Shown: positions 11,766 to 22,980, numbered from the stretch's first letter. The stretch is DNA of 64,000 bases from Massospora cicadina (GCA_022478985.1 JAKSZP010017365.1:1-64000), one strand, 5' to 3'. The notes: generated by a model from the letters alone, not told the origin. Numbers and translations are program-made.

Positions 11766-12143
11766 TTGAAACCTGCTACTAATGATGTTGAGTTTGATTC
11801 TGCACCTGAGCTGAAGTCACTTCCTGATAAAATTAGGTTCACTGAAAAGGATACCTATGCATTTACCTTACTTACCTGTTTTGAAGATCCTCACTGTTTC
11901 AATGTCAAAATCAGAACAGCAGACCCAAATTTCGTGAAACTCACTCCAATTCCTTGTACATATGCTTCTCACTGTTTTCCTGATGATATTGGAATAGCCA
12001 AACTCATGCCTCAGCGCCAATTTTGTCCCTTTGCGCTGACGCCCCTCGATGTTCTGATGATAGAATCAGAACTGACAACTCAAACACCCTGGCGCCCTTT
12101 TCATCCTTTCATTCTGGCACTTCTCACTGATTTGACAATATAA
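11766..12143 (+). pseudogene. Unrecognised 125-residue open frame inside the LARD-like element
   Basis: The longest open frame in the LARD interior runs from ATG at 11766 to a stop at 12141. It shows no motif I recognise (it opens MKPATNDVEFDSAPELKSLP) and no membrane segment. Its second half is made from the degenerate 73-78 bp repeats at 11997-12297, so part of the frame may be open by chance. It could be a gag relic or a captured fragment; there is no sign of a start context or of selection. Confidence 0.25.
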
Positions 12144-12297
12144 TCAGTACAGCCAACCTGAATGCCACAGTGCTCTCTCTATTTTCCTGCGCTGATGCTC
12201 CATGCTAATTTTCCAATGAAATAGCCAACTCAAATGCTTCAGCGCTCTATTTATTTCTCCATGTTGACACTCCTTGCTGGTCTGACAACATAATTGG
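11997..12297 (+). repeat. Four degenerate tandem repeats of 73-78 bp
   Basis: Units start at about 11997, 12070, 12148 and 12221. Each has the pattern: AGCCAA-CTCA-like start, then a GC-rich CAGCGC/TGGCGC motif, a pyrimidine run (TTTTGTCCCTTT, TTTTCATCCTTTC, CTCTATTTTCC, TATTTATTTCTCC), a TGACRCYCC-like motif, and a CTGAT/GACAATATAATCAG-like end. A weaker unit may precede (about 11915-11996). The repeats are confined to the LARD interior. Confidence 0.6.
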
Positions 12298-13301
12298 AGC
12301 CTAAAAACCTATTTTCACCCATTTTTATATATAATTATTTTCAGAATTAATTATAACATTAATTTAGCTAATATTTAGGTTTACTGCAAGTGAAAAATAA
12401 TCAAACTCATCTCAATTAGATCAGGACAGGGTTGACAAGGTACCTCCTGATCTTTTTTTAATTTTAAGCATAAATGTGCCCAAAATCACCCTGGCCTCGC
12501 CATTTTATCAAATTGTTAACCCAACGCCTCCTAATCTAAGTTTAAATTTATTTGTCACCATCGCAAACCTCCATTTGTCAAATGATCTCTGCTCAAGAAG
12601 AACCACCTGACCAAGGGTTGCCTTTACTAGTTGCCTGCAAACTAACCCTTGTTGGTTCTCAAGGAGGATTCTGAGGTTACTCCCTGTGACAGATTATTTC
12701 CTCCATCCCTGGACCCACTTTATTTTTCTACCGCAGGTTCAGTTGAAAATATCCTTATATCTGCTTCATGAAGCTTTATTGTTGGTCCACATTTGCCCCA
12801 TTCTACTTTTTCATTGCTCCCATCTGATAGAAATATCCAAGTTACTGCTTAACTCCTCTGTCCCTTGTCTACCTCAACTTACAAGCTAGTGCTACTGACT
12901 ACCTTGACAAATGTGTATCCAATCTGAGATTAACAACGCATAACTCTTTTTGGAAACTAAACCTAAATTAAATACATTTTATCCTCATACTAAGCACGTC
13001 CATCCTGACACAGAAACTAAGGTTTTTATTCCTAAGATAAGTTAAATGACAAAACCTTGGTATCCCACCATCTTCAAGATCAAGGATCTATAGGCAAATG
13101 ATATTCATGAAATTCTCTGTCCTACTACAGACTGTCTACAAATAATAAAATCAGAAAACACCTACTACTCGTCAGGTCAATACCTAACCCAACTACTTTT
13201 GGTTATCCCTCAAGCCCAATTCTAGTATTTTGTTTCCCTACCAAGGCTTGCCACCCCTGGCAAAATCATTTTCCCCCTCAGTTGAGACTTAAAAGGGGTT
13301 A

Positions 13302-14160
13302 TGTTGAACTTCGCTTTAATTTAGATGAGCCCCAACTTTAGTTTATGATGTTAATACTTTAATCTGTGCTAACTTTACTACTAATATTGACATTAAGTTA
13401 AATTTCTATTTGATATCTAATTAGGGTTAAAGCCTGATATTATTCTTATTGATCTACAAATGTTTAATTTCTTAATGCCCAATTTCAATAATTCACTTAT
13501 TACTTTTAAGCACTAAGCAATTTCTCATATTAACTCTGAGTTTATGGCCTAAAGATTCTAAATAAAATGCACCAGTAGTGCTCCACTGGCCTATATATTA
13601 TAGGGGAGAATGCCCAAGCTGAGCTACTTATTTTAACATTATGACTGAGGATGTATTTGGTGTTTACTTCCTATACTCAACTCATTAACCACCTCACGCC
13701 ACATATTAAACTTTATTACTAATAGTTTAGTAATTTTTGTTTTTAGAAACACTTTACTGTGTTACTATTAATTTGACCTCAACCAGCTTTCAACAAGGAA
13801 TTCTGATCTACTCCAACTATAGTCTGAACTGTGGCATACCCCTTACATTGCTGAATCTCCTTTAACTCTCACACGTGGTATTCGCCTATCACTCATCACA
13901 TTCTTGATTTTCCCTTGGTACTTTAAATAGTACTAACCTTTTTCTAACAAAGTACTTTTTTCAAACCATGTTTATTTTTAGTTGAAGTCTAACTCTCTAG
14001 GACAGAAGTATTTTATTAAGCCAAGAGAATCTTTAAGAACCTCTGAACCTCTATGTAAGGTTAATTTATCTAAGTTTTCCTGCCTGTACCTTTGAGTAGC
14101 CATTCTATCAATCAAATACCCTCAGTTTGTTGCTTAAAATGTGCAACGCCCTAAGATCTT
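13302..14160 (+). repeat. 3' LTR of the LARD-like element
   Basis: Starts TGTTGAACTTCGCTTTAAT after the purine tract AAAAGGGGTTA at 13291-13301 and aligns along its length with the 5' LTR once the SINE in the latter is removed. Shared blocks include AAGCACTAAGCAATTTC, CTTTCAACAAGGAATTC and GTACTTTAAATAGTACTAACC. Divergence from its partner is substantial, with many small indels, so insertion is old. The right end lies near AAGATCTTA, about 14150-14165. Confidence 0.65.
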
Positions 14161-14549
14161 AATAGGAGAATAGTGAGGTTTGCACATAGGCTAAAAATGA
14201 CCAAAAATTCTACCATTGAGCACCTTCCAGAAAAAAAATGTGTGTTTATTACTTATGCCTGTTCTAGCTGTAGGTGACTCCTGAATAAGACCAATTGTAT
14301 AATTTTATTGCGCCTGGAATGACAAGAAACAGAAAATTTGGAAACTTAAGTACGGATGCAAAGAAATACTGAGTAATGCTTATATAGAAAATGCTCAAAT
14401 AAATAAGTCAAAAAAAGGGTTGCCATATGTGCGCCCCTCCTTTAAACTGAAATCATATTAGAGGGGCATTTAAATGTAGTCAAGTAAAACAGTGAGAAAT
14501 ACTAATGAATGTTTGGGAACAAGCTGCTTTTAGAATTGGATGTTTGAGA

Positions 14550-16141
14550 CAATTAAAAAGTGTTAAAGGCTTGCATAAATTGCAGAGATAAATACCTTCA
14601 AAATCTCTTTTATCAACACCAGTTCATGGCCCCTTGGAGCTCTTTTAGCGTTGTTAGTGTTGACGTGGTGGCATTGCCCACCTACTTTCATGGCCAATGA
14701 TATATCGTTCTGGTGAATGAACACCTGATTAAGGGATTTGAGGAGATATCAGTGCCTTCAGAAACCACTAAGGCTACTGCCTTGTTTCTTTTTTTTCTGT
14801 TTCAATCTGCACAAAAGACCAAAATACTGCTTTCAGACAAAGGGATTGATTTTAATTCACAGGCAGTACAAGAATACCTCTTAATTTTGCAATAATTAGT
14901 ACTTCACTGCCTCTTTTGATCAGGTAATTGTTGGGTAATAGAATGAGAAAATTAAACCTTGGTGTATATCCCTTAAAAATAGTTGCAACCAACCTAATGT
15001 AATGGAACTATAGTTTGCCAAGCTCTTCTGAAGTATAGGAGAAGTTAAAAAGAGTAATAAAAATGTCTTTTAGGCCCTTCATGGAAGTGAACCTCAATTA
15101 TATAGTATTGTTTATTATTTATTGGGCGCCTTATAACCAATAGCTCTGATCTAACTATTAGGCCTTTTGCTAATAACTTACTTAAAAACCATTTCCACTA
15201 TAGTAGTTATATCTACACCACCCAATGAGACCAAATTATTTAATTAACAAGGGCTACTCTTCCTTTTTAAATAGGAGATCTTGTGCTATATGCTAAAACC
15301 GCTCAGCAGATAATCCCAAAAACTTGATGCTTTAGGCTAGGCTTATCCTATTATATAAAAAGTAGGATATGATAAACTTTTTCTGATGTCACCAATGGCT
15401 TGTGGCTAACTAAGACCTAGGTATGTTCCTTTAACCCTATGTCCCCCTACAACAAGATCTTGAGGGAGCACTGTCAGAGTTTAGAGTAGATACTTGTCTC
15501 AGATAAGGCTACAAGGGCACCAGAAGATATTTTTTTAACCACTCGAATGAATAGTTTCCAATCCCAAACAGGCAAATTTATGGGCAACTTACCCGCCGTG
15601 GATAGAATTGGACAAACCTTTTTATAGATTCAAACACCAAAGAAATTTACCAATCATTTTGGATGACATCATCCAAAAATTGATACCTGATACTTAGAGT
15701 TTTACTTATTGACAATAACAAAGCCATAAAACTGACTACGAATTTCAAATACCTATTATACCTTTGGGGGGCGAAACAATATGCAATTTGCTGATGATGA
15801 AGCTTTAGGCACAACTAGATATCCTGATGGGAACGAGCAAACCTCTCAACTGAATATTACCAAATTAGCAATCACCAATTTGGAGAGTTGCTTGGAATAC
15901 TGATGTAAGGCACATCAAAAGCGCCATTGCAAGAACCTGAAATTCCATAAGCGTATTACCTAAATTATGTTTAAATCAATAACCTGAGGTGAATCTACAC
16001 TCACAACCTAGATTTTGGACTGAATAAAAAACCCTGTAATTTAAATCCAAGTGTAGTCACTATGAGAAGGAGCTTGCAGATACTGAAATCATGTAAAATG
16101 CTGAAGTAACCAAGGCAGAAGACTGCCGCCGCCTCACTAGG
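14550..16141 (+). pseudogene. Integrase remnant and 3' internal region of gypsy-X
   Basis: Beyond the LARD the gypsy-X pol resumes: a damaged zinc/linker region near 14560-14640 and the integrase core at 14713-14895 (ETTKATALFLF, KTKILLSDKGIDFNSQAVQEYL, containing the catalytic Asp of the D-N-G/D-K-G motif). From about 15490 to 16141 the sequence is homologous to 23596-24030 plus the stretch just before 39135 (shared AAGGGCACCAGAAGAT, AACTTACC, CCTGATGGGAAYGAG), so gypsy-X and gypsy-1 are one family. It runs into the LTR at 16142. Confidence 0.65.
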
Positions 16142-16700
16142 TGATCCTAGAAACCAAATACCACTACCCTGAATCCTAAAGTTTTATCAAATTTTATTCA
16201 TTTATACTTTTTAGAGAAAAAATAAAAAAAGTTTTTAGTTTTATTTCAATAAAAAACCTTTCCACAGAATCTCAGTTTATCTTTTATTGTTTCACTTATA
16301 TTGAATTAAGTGATCTTATTTCTAGTGACCAGTCTGGAATTTAGCAATTGGGCAAGTTACAGTAACCAGTATGAGATTTTCTCTGTTTGAACAGGACTTT
16401 ATATCACAGATACCTTGGAGCTGAGCTTCCAAGGGAGAGATTGGATTAGTTTCCGTTGAGTCCTGAGGGCCAATGTATATTGAGCATGTCAGAGATTGTC
16501 AACAAGAGTTTCAACATGGATGTGAGAAGTTTTGCTAAAAGACTGATGCTAAAAAAGGTAGAATAAGTAAAAAAATTTGTTCAATGAGTATGATAATGCC
16601 TTTAAAGACAGTTCTCTGGTGCCAAATCTGTGCGGAACAGATCATCTGAGCAGCAAGTATGCCTCACAAGTTAAGTGAGCTGAGGTCAGCAAACTGATTG
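16142..16700 (+). repeat. LTR shared by gypsy-X (3') and gypsy-1 (5')
   Basis: Aligns with 39135-39684: CACTACCCTGAATCCTAA, TTATTTCAATAAAAAAC, GTGACCAGTCTGGAAT, CTGTGCGGAACAGATC-like and GAGGTCAGCAAACTGATTG all have counterparts there. Upstream lies the end of one gypsy copy, downstream a primer-binding-site-like sequence at 16701. The start is set at TGATCC by comparison with the partner and is approximate; a canonical TG...CA is not preserved at the right end. Confidence 0.65.
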
Positions 16701-16724
16701 TGGTTTTCACTACAGGGGTGGCAG
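16701..16724 (+). promoter_or_regulatory. Primer binding site of gypsy-1
   Basis: TGGTTTTCACTACAGGGGTG immediately follows the left LTR and matches the primer-binding-site core at 10872, 32010 (minus) and 52379. Confidence 0.6.
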
Positions 16725-16759
16725 CATCAGACCAGAGTGAAGATCATTAGATTCCTCAT

Positions 16760-18320
16760 GAGCAGTTCAACAATATGGATATGGAAGTATATAATAAAGA
16801 GGATTCCTATGAACTTTTGGTGAGGGAGGAGGGAATTATCTGTGTAAACTCCGTACCCTTGAACTAGAAATATCCTAACCCATGAAACCAGCTTGAGAAA
16901 GTCAAGGCAGATCTCAAAAAGAGCACAAATTGCCTCTATTCCAATAGATAGAGGACCTTCAACCATAGTGAACCCTGAATCTGCCGTCAAGGATCTGAAG
17001 GATTGAACTTTATTCCTTGAGAAAGGGAGTGGATTAACCATCTGCACTCTGAAAGATTATGGTGAGCGCTTAGAACAGCACAATAACATGCTGTACATTA
17101 TGGAAAAGAGTATAGACAAGTTGAAGGCACAACTGTATACAGCACCAGAACCTACTCTAATAAACAAGTTACTCAGTTGGAGTTAAAGTATACAATAAAC
17201 TGACTGCCACACAACCACTCATGATGCGTATCAACCCAATTGAAGAATACCCAAATTAAAGCCTTTTTTTAAGACCATGTACACACCCAGAAGGAACAAT
17301 TGTTAGTTTCCTCCATATGTATGAGAACAGCCTGAATGGCGCAAGTGACCACCAAAAGGCTCGCCACATGCAAGGATGTATGAGTCATTTGGGCTAAGAT
17401 TCTTAGCGCAAGACTACGACCTGGACTGAATAGTACCAAAAAAGCATCCTCCTCTAAGAGTCTAGTACTATACATGAGGTCCAAAACATAAAATGTGAGT
17501 TTCTACTTTATAAAAATAGGCAAGAAAGAGTTAGTAGTGAACTACACCTCTCACTAATATCTCAAAGCTCAGCATTTATGGACTAGGGAACTATGGATTT
17601 AACTACAGCAAAGATTTTTTGAGTTTATTGATATTGCATCCCACCTTGAAAATTCTTTTTACTCTCGCAGTCAAGAGTGCTATGTCTCTAAAGACTTTTT
17701 AAAGAAGCTTTACTTGATGAACAAGGTACATACAAAACGGATTATAAGGCATTGGGAACAACCCTCCAGAAAGATTAGCAATTAAATCTATGTCACTAAT
17801 GACAAGGGTGATAAACCAATAGATTATAATCTAAAACCTCCAGAAAGCCTGCCACGTCAAGAACTGACATGCAATATGTGCCACCAGCATGGGCATTACT
17901 TCTAATCCTGTTCACTAATTGCCACTATTTAAAGACGCCCTCACCAAAGAGGATATCATCAATGCCAAAACTGGCTAGATCTTCATACTGAAGAAGAAGA
18001 CGACCATGAAGATAAGGATTTAACCAATGAAAGGTACCACGTTCATGAGGCACCTACCTTGGTAGCTTTTCATGCTAGTTTAAATTTTAGCAGAATTGCC
18101 AAATATAAATCGAGTTAAAGTTACCTGGTTCAAGAAAAGCAACCTACCCAGATCTTTAACTAAATTGACGAAGGAGAGCAGCTGGCAATGGCTACTTTCA
18201 CGAGCTTAGAACTGGATAGTGATCATACTGTCAAGATTACAATGAGCGCTGAAGCTCTGGAACAGTTTGAATAATCCACCTCTAACATATTGACAAGTGA
18301 GAATCCTTTCATCAAGAGCG
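16760..18320 (+). pseudogene. gag region of gypsy-1 with a CCHC zinc knuckle
   Basis: This lies between the primer binding site and the protease, the place of gag. Only fragments are readable. The one diagnostic motif is at 17870-17911: CNMCHQHGHYF, a stop, S, C. That is a CX2CX4HX4C nucleocapsid knuckle with one in-frame stop before the last cysteine. Gag would package the element RNA. The remainder of the region has no open frame longer than about 70 codons on the coding strand. Confidence 0.6.
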
Positions 18321-18339
18321 TAATAAAAGTGAAAGTGGT

Positions 18340-19845
18340 AATCCATAAAGTACGCATATTAGTTGTGCTGAACACTGGGGCTCAAGTCAACATTATGAGC
18401 TCTAAGCTCATGAAGTAGCTACCCTCAACAGTTAGTGTGAAAAAGGGCTTCTTCTGATAAGTAGAGAAACCATGGAAATCATACCGGAGAATTGACACAG
18501 ATGACTAGAATAATCATCATGAAGCTTCCGCCAGATACTATTTTGGAAGTTTACTTTACAACAGAATCTGCAAACAAGAACCCAGAGTTTTATTTGAATT
18601 TTATGATAACAACAACTCTGGGAGAATTGACCATCATCTTAAAGTTATTTCCACTTACATATAAGAGTCAAGAAAAGATATTACTGCACAGGCCTGACTG
18701 AAAAGCTGTAATGCTATCGAGTCAGTTCAAGCCATAGGTTTTTGATGAACTCAGGTTTAGGGATGTGACACCAAAAAACATAAGGAACTCATGAGCTATT
18801 GAACGAGTTAAGGACATATTTACCACTAGATCTAACAACCATGGAATTTGCAAGGGGGAGATCCACAAAATGAGTACTGGTCCGCGTACACTAATCAATT
18901 CTAATCTCTACCACCACTCAAAAGCTGAAGATGCCATTATCACCCAAGAACTAAATCAACTAGCATAAGCTGGACTTATCATACCGTTGAAAAATCCCTG
19001 GGCTTCACCACTAATGCTAGTACACAAAAAGGATGGGACTCATTGCATAGTCATGGACTACTTCTTCCTGAACAAAATACCAAAAAGGAATCCTACCTGC
19101 TTTTGCACATATACAACGCTCCAAAACGCCTGGACAGACTGAAATATTTCTTGGCAATGGATCTGGCTAGTGAGAACTGGCAGATGGAGCACTCACTGGA
19201 GGACCAGGAGAAGTGTTCCCTGATCAGTAGCCAGGGGTTGTTAAAGCCAACATAGATGACTCAGGGGTTCTGAAACGCCCTTGCCTCATTCTAGTTCAAG
19301 CTAGATCTTATTTTATTCAATCTCAAATTGTCTAGCGTTAATTTACCTAGACGACATTACTGTGTTTAGCCAGACCTTCCAAGAGCATCTTTAACACTAC
19401 TTTAAACTCTTTAGGCGCAATCATTAAATTTAAATTGCAATTAAGCAAATACACCTTCCTAAAGAGGCAACTGGAATTCCCTGGGCACATAATCAGCCAC
19501 AGCGGAATCATCCCCCATTAAGGGAAGGTTAAGGCGATTGTGGCAATGGAGCCACCCAAAAATTGAGAGACATTTAAGCTTTCCTAGGAATGGTGGGATA
19601 TCACCGGCAGTTTATCCCCATTATTTGAACTTAGCTGCATCCCTTCACTTACCAGCTGAAAAGGAAATTATGTTTGAGTGGGACCTGGAACAGGAATTCC
19701 TTCAAGGAGCTTGAGTCAAGAATGGTAGAAGCACCAACCTTGGCCCACCTAAATTCTAATAAGACCTTTTATCTTGAAACCAATGCAAGTGACATTGCGC
19801 TTGGTGCAATACTGGCTTATTTGGAAGAAGAAAGTTGGAAAGCTT
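18340..19845 (+). pseudogene. Protease, reverse transcriptase and start of RNase H of gypsy-1
   Basis: The protease active-site segment near 18352-18410 reads VVLNTGAQVNIMSSKLM: the catalytic Asp of DTGA has become Asn. The reverse transcriptase spans 18960-19600 in several frames (AGLIIPLKNPWASP, LVHKKDGTHCIVMDY, LASENWQMEHSLEDQEKCS). Its catalytic YLDD is intact near 19340 (IYLDDITVFSQTFQEHL). RNase H starts near 19745 (FYLETNASDIALGAILA) and is interrupted by SINE-A1 at 19871. Stops and frameshifts are frequent. Confidence 0.75.
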
Positions 19846-19870
19846 ATTGAGTATTATAAAAAGGGTATAG

Positions 19871-20157
19871 AGGGGGAGGAAGGCGAGTCAGTAGGGCATA
19901 TGGCTACCAACCTGAAGGTTGCGGGTTTGATTCCCGCCCTTCGCACATTGATCAGGGTGCCAGCCAAAGGAAGCTATTGGCGGTTAGTAGATCTAATAAC
20001 ATGAAAACCTTACCCATGACGTAACCAGAAAAATTTGAGTCTCGATCTGAAGGTGGAAAAAACTTTCTTCGACAGAGTTGACCCTGTTCAGGTTTCATGT
20101 CATTTTCTTTCTTTTCGTAATGCCTGTCCCCTGGTCGGCTTGCCTCAGTTAAATAAA
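19871..20157 (+). mobile_element. SINE-A copy 1, full length with tRNA-like head
   Basis: This 287-bp insert is flanked by a perfect 15-bp duplication ATAAAAAGGGTATAG (19856-19870 and 20158-20172). The head carries an A-box-like GGCGAGTCAGTAGGGC and a B box GGTTTGATTCC set in a perfect 5-bp-stem T-arm (GCGGG, 7-nt loop, CCCGC), so RNA polymerase III transcription is likely. The body contains GCCAGCCAAAGGAAGCTATT. The 3' end is GTCCCCTGGTCGGCTTGCCT followed by AAATAAAATA, the tail also carried by LINE1 and the H-elements. It sits inside gypsy-1 RNase H. No protein is encoded. Confidence 0.9.
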
Positions 20158-20175
20158 ATAAAAAGGGTATAGAAA

Positions 20176-21041
20176 AGCTGAGTAGAACTACACTGTCACA
20201 GAGAGCACTGGTAATGATCTGAGCAGTCATGTACTTTTAACCCTACCTATATGGGTCCACTTCAAGATCATGATGGACCACGCATCATTCTGTTGGTTTC
20301 AGTAGAAAATCCTACAACGGACGCTTGGCCATAAGGGGATTACTGCTCCAGGATACAATTTCGGGATTATCCACTGATTAGGGGACATACGCCTCTATGC
20401 TGACGGACTGTTGCAGTTGTCAGTATTTCATATAAATTTTCCAGAGAGCAATAAGCTTTATCAACTAATCAGGTTATCATAGAAGCATGGCAAGAAGAAT
20501 TGATAATGTTAAAACCTCCTGAAATATGTTTCCAAGACACCTGACATGTTGACAGAAACCTACAGAAGATGATTCAGAATAAATGGTACACTTACATCTG
20601 ACCTAGTACTAGATGAAACTAGAGATGAAAGCGCACAAACACGTCGGCCATGTGAAGTTTCAGAAACCTTGGCCTACCTGAAGGAGTGTTTCTACTGGGG
20701 TCCAAGTCTGATGAAGTTATCCCTGTTTTAGAAGCTATGTATACCTTGCATGAGATTCCGTCCATTGAATAAAAGTCTTAAGTTTACCTCAATCCCGCCT
20801 ACAGCCCTGTTCAGTAAGATGTCTATCAATGTGTTGGGACCACTCCTGACTGCCTCCAGTGGATCAAAGTTTATACTTGTAGCAATTGACAACTTTACCA
20901 AGTGGGTTAAAGCCTCCACAGTAAAGACATACACAATGAAAAACCCACCTTATTTCATCTGGAATCAAGTTATAACCCAACACAGATGCCCTAATTCTTT
21001 CTTTTGGATAATGGGAAGAATATCATTTCAGTTGTTTTAAG
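20176..21041 (+). pseudogene. RNase H end and first part of integrase of gypsy-1
   Basis: After the SINE the RNase H continues (a damaged YFSKTL-like segment, DHASF near 20278). The integrase zinc region and core follow, with the best open stretch at 20750-21040: MSINVLGPLLTASSGSKFIL, IDNFTKWVKASTVKTYTMK, and NQVITQHRCPNSFFWI where the second catalytic Asp (FILMDNG in gypsy-2) is not preserved. The coding line breaks at 21052, where H-element B is inserted, and resumes at 22981. Confidence 0.7.
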
Positions 21042-21052
21042 AATACTAATGG

Positions 21053-22980
21053 TCATAGAGTTTTCTTTCCACTTGGAGTAACTTTCAAGCAAATTTAAAA
21101 AAAATCAAAAGCTAAGTTAGTCTTCTAGCCTTTGACTAACTCCACTATTCGCTTTCCAATGTCCTCAGATTCTCCACAGGCTGCTTCTGTGTGGGGCAGC
21201 AGCGAAACCCTACCCAGAATTTACCATTTGGCGGGAAAAAGCGCTCATACTGGTTCAACAGTCCCACCAAATCATTCAGTCAGTTCATTCCACCCAAGAA
21301 TCTCGCCATCCACCTTGCATGTACCCAGACAGTGGCTCGCAACCCACTTGTTCTCCCCCACTCCCAGATGCATCTTGGCCTTCAGGTCGAATATGGGAAA
21401 TTATTCCCATATGACAAAAAAGCTATTAATGACCTGGACCAGGTGGTGATGCTCTAGCTGGTTTTATAGACTTCCGCCACTATAAGGGGTATTTTGATTT
21501 AGGCTTCACTTGTGAAGCTGATGCCGCCACTGTGGCCACCATCCCCTGGTTTTCCAGGGCACCCCTATCCCAACAATGTGCACCCAGCTCCCCACAGACA
21601 CCATTATGGTGGTTCAATTAGTGGGGTTGCCAACGCACCTCCCCCCACAGTACTCCATCAGGAGTTGATGGAAGGTTTGGCCATGTATGGCTTTAACCCC
21701 ATCCTTCAGTTTGTGGCCCCCAATGGGGCCACTCGCCTTGCTGGGCCTCGGTCATTCACCACGAATAGCCCAAAAATCAACAAAATTGCTTTGTTGATTC
21801 CCCCCGCTGTCATTCCTTCTTCCCCTGACCACCTATTCTGGGACCACGTCAAGGGCGGGTGGACCATCTGTCCATCCTGCTTTGAGTTGGACCACTTGAA
21901 GCATAAATGCCCCTCTCTTACTGCCTCCGCCAGACACACGTTGCCTCATTCTGGCCCCCAATACACCACAGACCCCAATGCCTTTCAGATATGAAGTACA
22001 ATCCTTCCCCCCTCCCCCAAAGCCTGATGCTGCCAATCAGGCCCCTCCTCAGTTCAGTGCCACATGCGCATCAACCAATCAGGAGACAGGTTGGACAACA
22101 GTTTGATCCCTTGCTATCTTCATTTGACAGCCACAGCCCATCAATTCACCAACCTCAAATTTTGATTATGACCTGAACCCATGATCCTCATTGGAGGAAA
22201 TCAATGAAGTGGGATTATTATTGAACTTTTTGGAAGTCCACATCAAAGAATTTATCCAGGTACAGCACCCCATTCAGTTCCCTCGGCGTTTTTACCGCCC
22301 CTGTCAGATGCCCAGGTGTTCCGCCATGCCCACCAGCTCGCTGTAGCAGCTGCTGATCACCCAGATAATAATGACATCTGCAAGTGTACTACCATGTCAA
22401 TGGCGAAATTAGCCAAGGGTACCCCTCCTCCCATTATGTCCTGACCCTGTCCCCACAGGGAAAACGTGGTATCCTTAGCCTACACAAACAAACAACTTTT
22501 GCCATCCAGAAAGTGCTTGTCACTTCGCAGTACAAGCCAAAAGTCACCTGCGATAACGCCACTTTATTATCCCAGCTTCCCTCCATCTGTCTCCACGTGG
22601 AACAATGCTTATCCTAGTACCTAGGTGCAATTTTTTCTGCAGGTAATTTCAACAACCGTCTGATCATCAACAATCTCAACCCACATGTTGCTGATCACCC
22701 CCACACCATTGCTCTCCGCCTTAACCCGCACTCTTTCCTTTGGGGACTCTGAAGCTGAGGATGAGCCCACTGATCCCCCCTTCCCTTCCACCATGATGGG
22801 ATGAGTGTCTCGCCGCAGTCCCAACTGGTTGGTTGTGATCTCGTTTGTTTGTGTTTTGCTCGCTCGTTTTGGGTGGTCAATCCATTCTGTTTGGATAGGT
22901 ATGTTTATTCATATTTTTTTTGCTCTTCAAGATTCAGTAATGTTCATCCCCTGGTCGGCATACCTCTTTTTTATATACAA
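21053..22980 (+). mobile_element. H-element B: complete ORF1-only LINE-like retroposon
   Basis: This 1.93-kb insert in gypsy-1 integrase is flanked by the direct repeat AATACTAATGG (21042-21052 and 22981-22991). Removing it restores an uninterrupted integrase alignment, so both ends are precise. The 5' leader has CTTTCCACTTGGAGTAACTTTCAAG-type sequence shared with copies DF and E. It encodes an ORF1-like zinc-knuckle protein, has no endonuclease or reverse transcriptase, and ends with TCCCCTGGTCGGCATACC and an A/T-rich end, the LINE1/SINE tail. Confidence 0.85.
21130..22804 (+). pseudogene. ORF1-like zinc-knuckle protein of H-element B
   Basis: Readable in pieces. An N-terminal part (21191-21457) contains FIPPKNLAIHLACTQTVARN and LPHSQMHLGLQVEYGKLFPY. 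A middle part (21512-21994) contains TVLHQELMEGLAMYGFNP, DHLFWDHVKGGWTICPSCFE and the intact knuckle CPSCFELDHLKHKC at 21869-21910 (CX2CX4HX4C). A C-terminal part (22384 to about 22804) ends in an acidic/proline motif EDEPTDPPFPS. The middle part corresponds to LINE1 ORF1 (ILEQHLKDGLAIYGEI, then CTHCDAFGHKAHAC). By analogy with LINE ORF1 it would bind element RNA. At least two frameshifts are needed to join the parts. Confidence 0.7.

Larger units (their letters stand above)
9743..14160 (+). mobile_element. Non-autonomous LTR retrotransposon (LARD-like) inserted in gypsy-X pol
   Basis: Two homologous direct repeats, 9743 to about 10870 and 13302 to about 14160, share TGTTG start, TTAAGCACTAAGCAATTTC, AGCTTTCAACAAGGAAT and GGTACTTTAAATAGTACTAACC blocks, so they are LTRs of one element. 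The interior is only about 2.4 kb. It starts with a primer-binding-site-like TGGTTCTCACTACATGG and ends with a polypurine tract (AAAAGGGG) against the right LTR. No reverse transcriptase, integrase or protease motif is present. Large non-coding interior with long LTRs fits a LARD. RNase H lies to its left and integrase to its right, showing that it split gypsy-X. Confidence 0.7.

Noticed and set aside
11997..12297. CRISPR-like array
   Set aside because: The repeats are 73-78 bp, degenerate and directly adjacent without unique spacers, inside a eukaryotic LTR element.
19880..19945. A functional tRNA gene
   Set aside because: The T-arm is perfect, but the acceptor stem does not pair, the anticodon loop is short, and the sequence continues into a repeated SINE body with target duplications.
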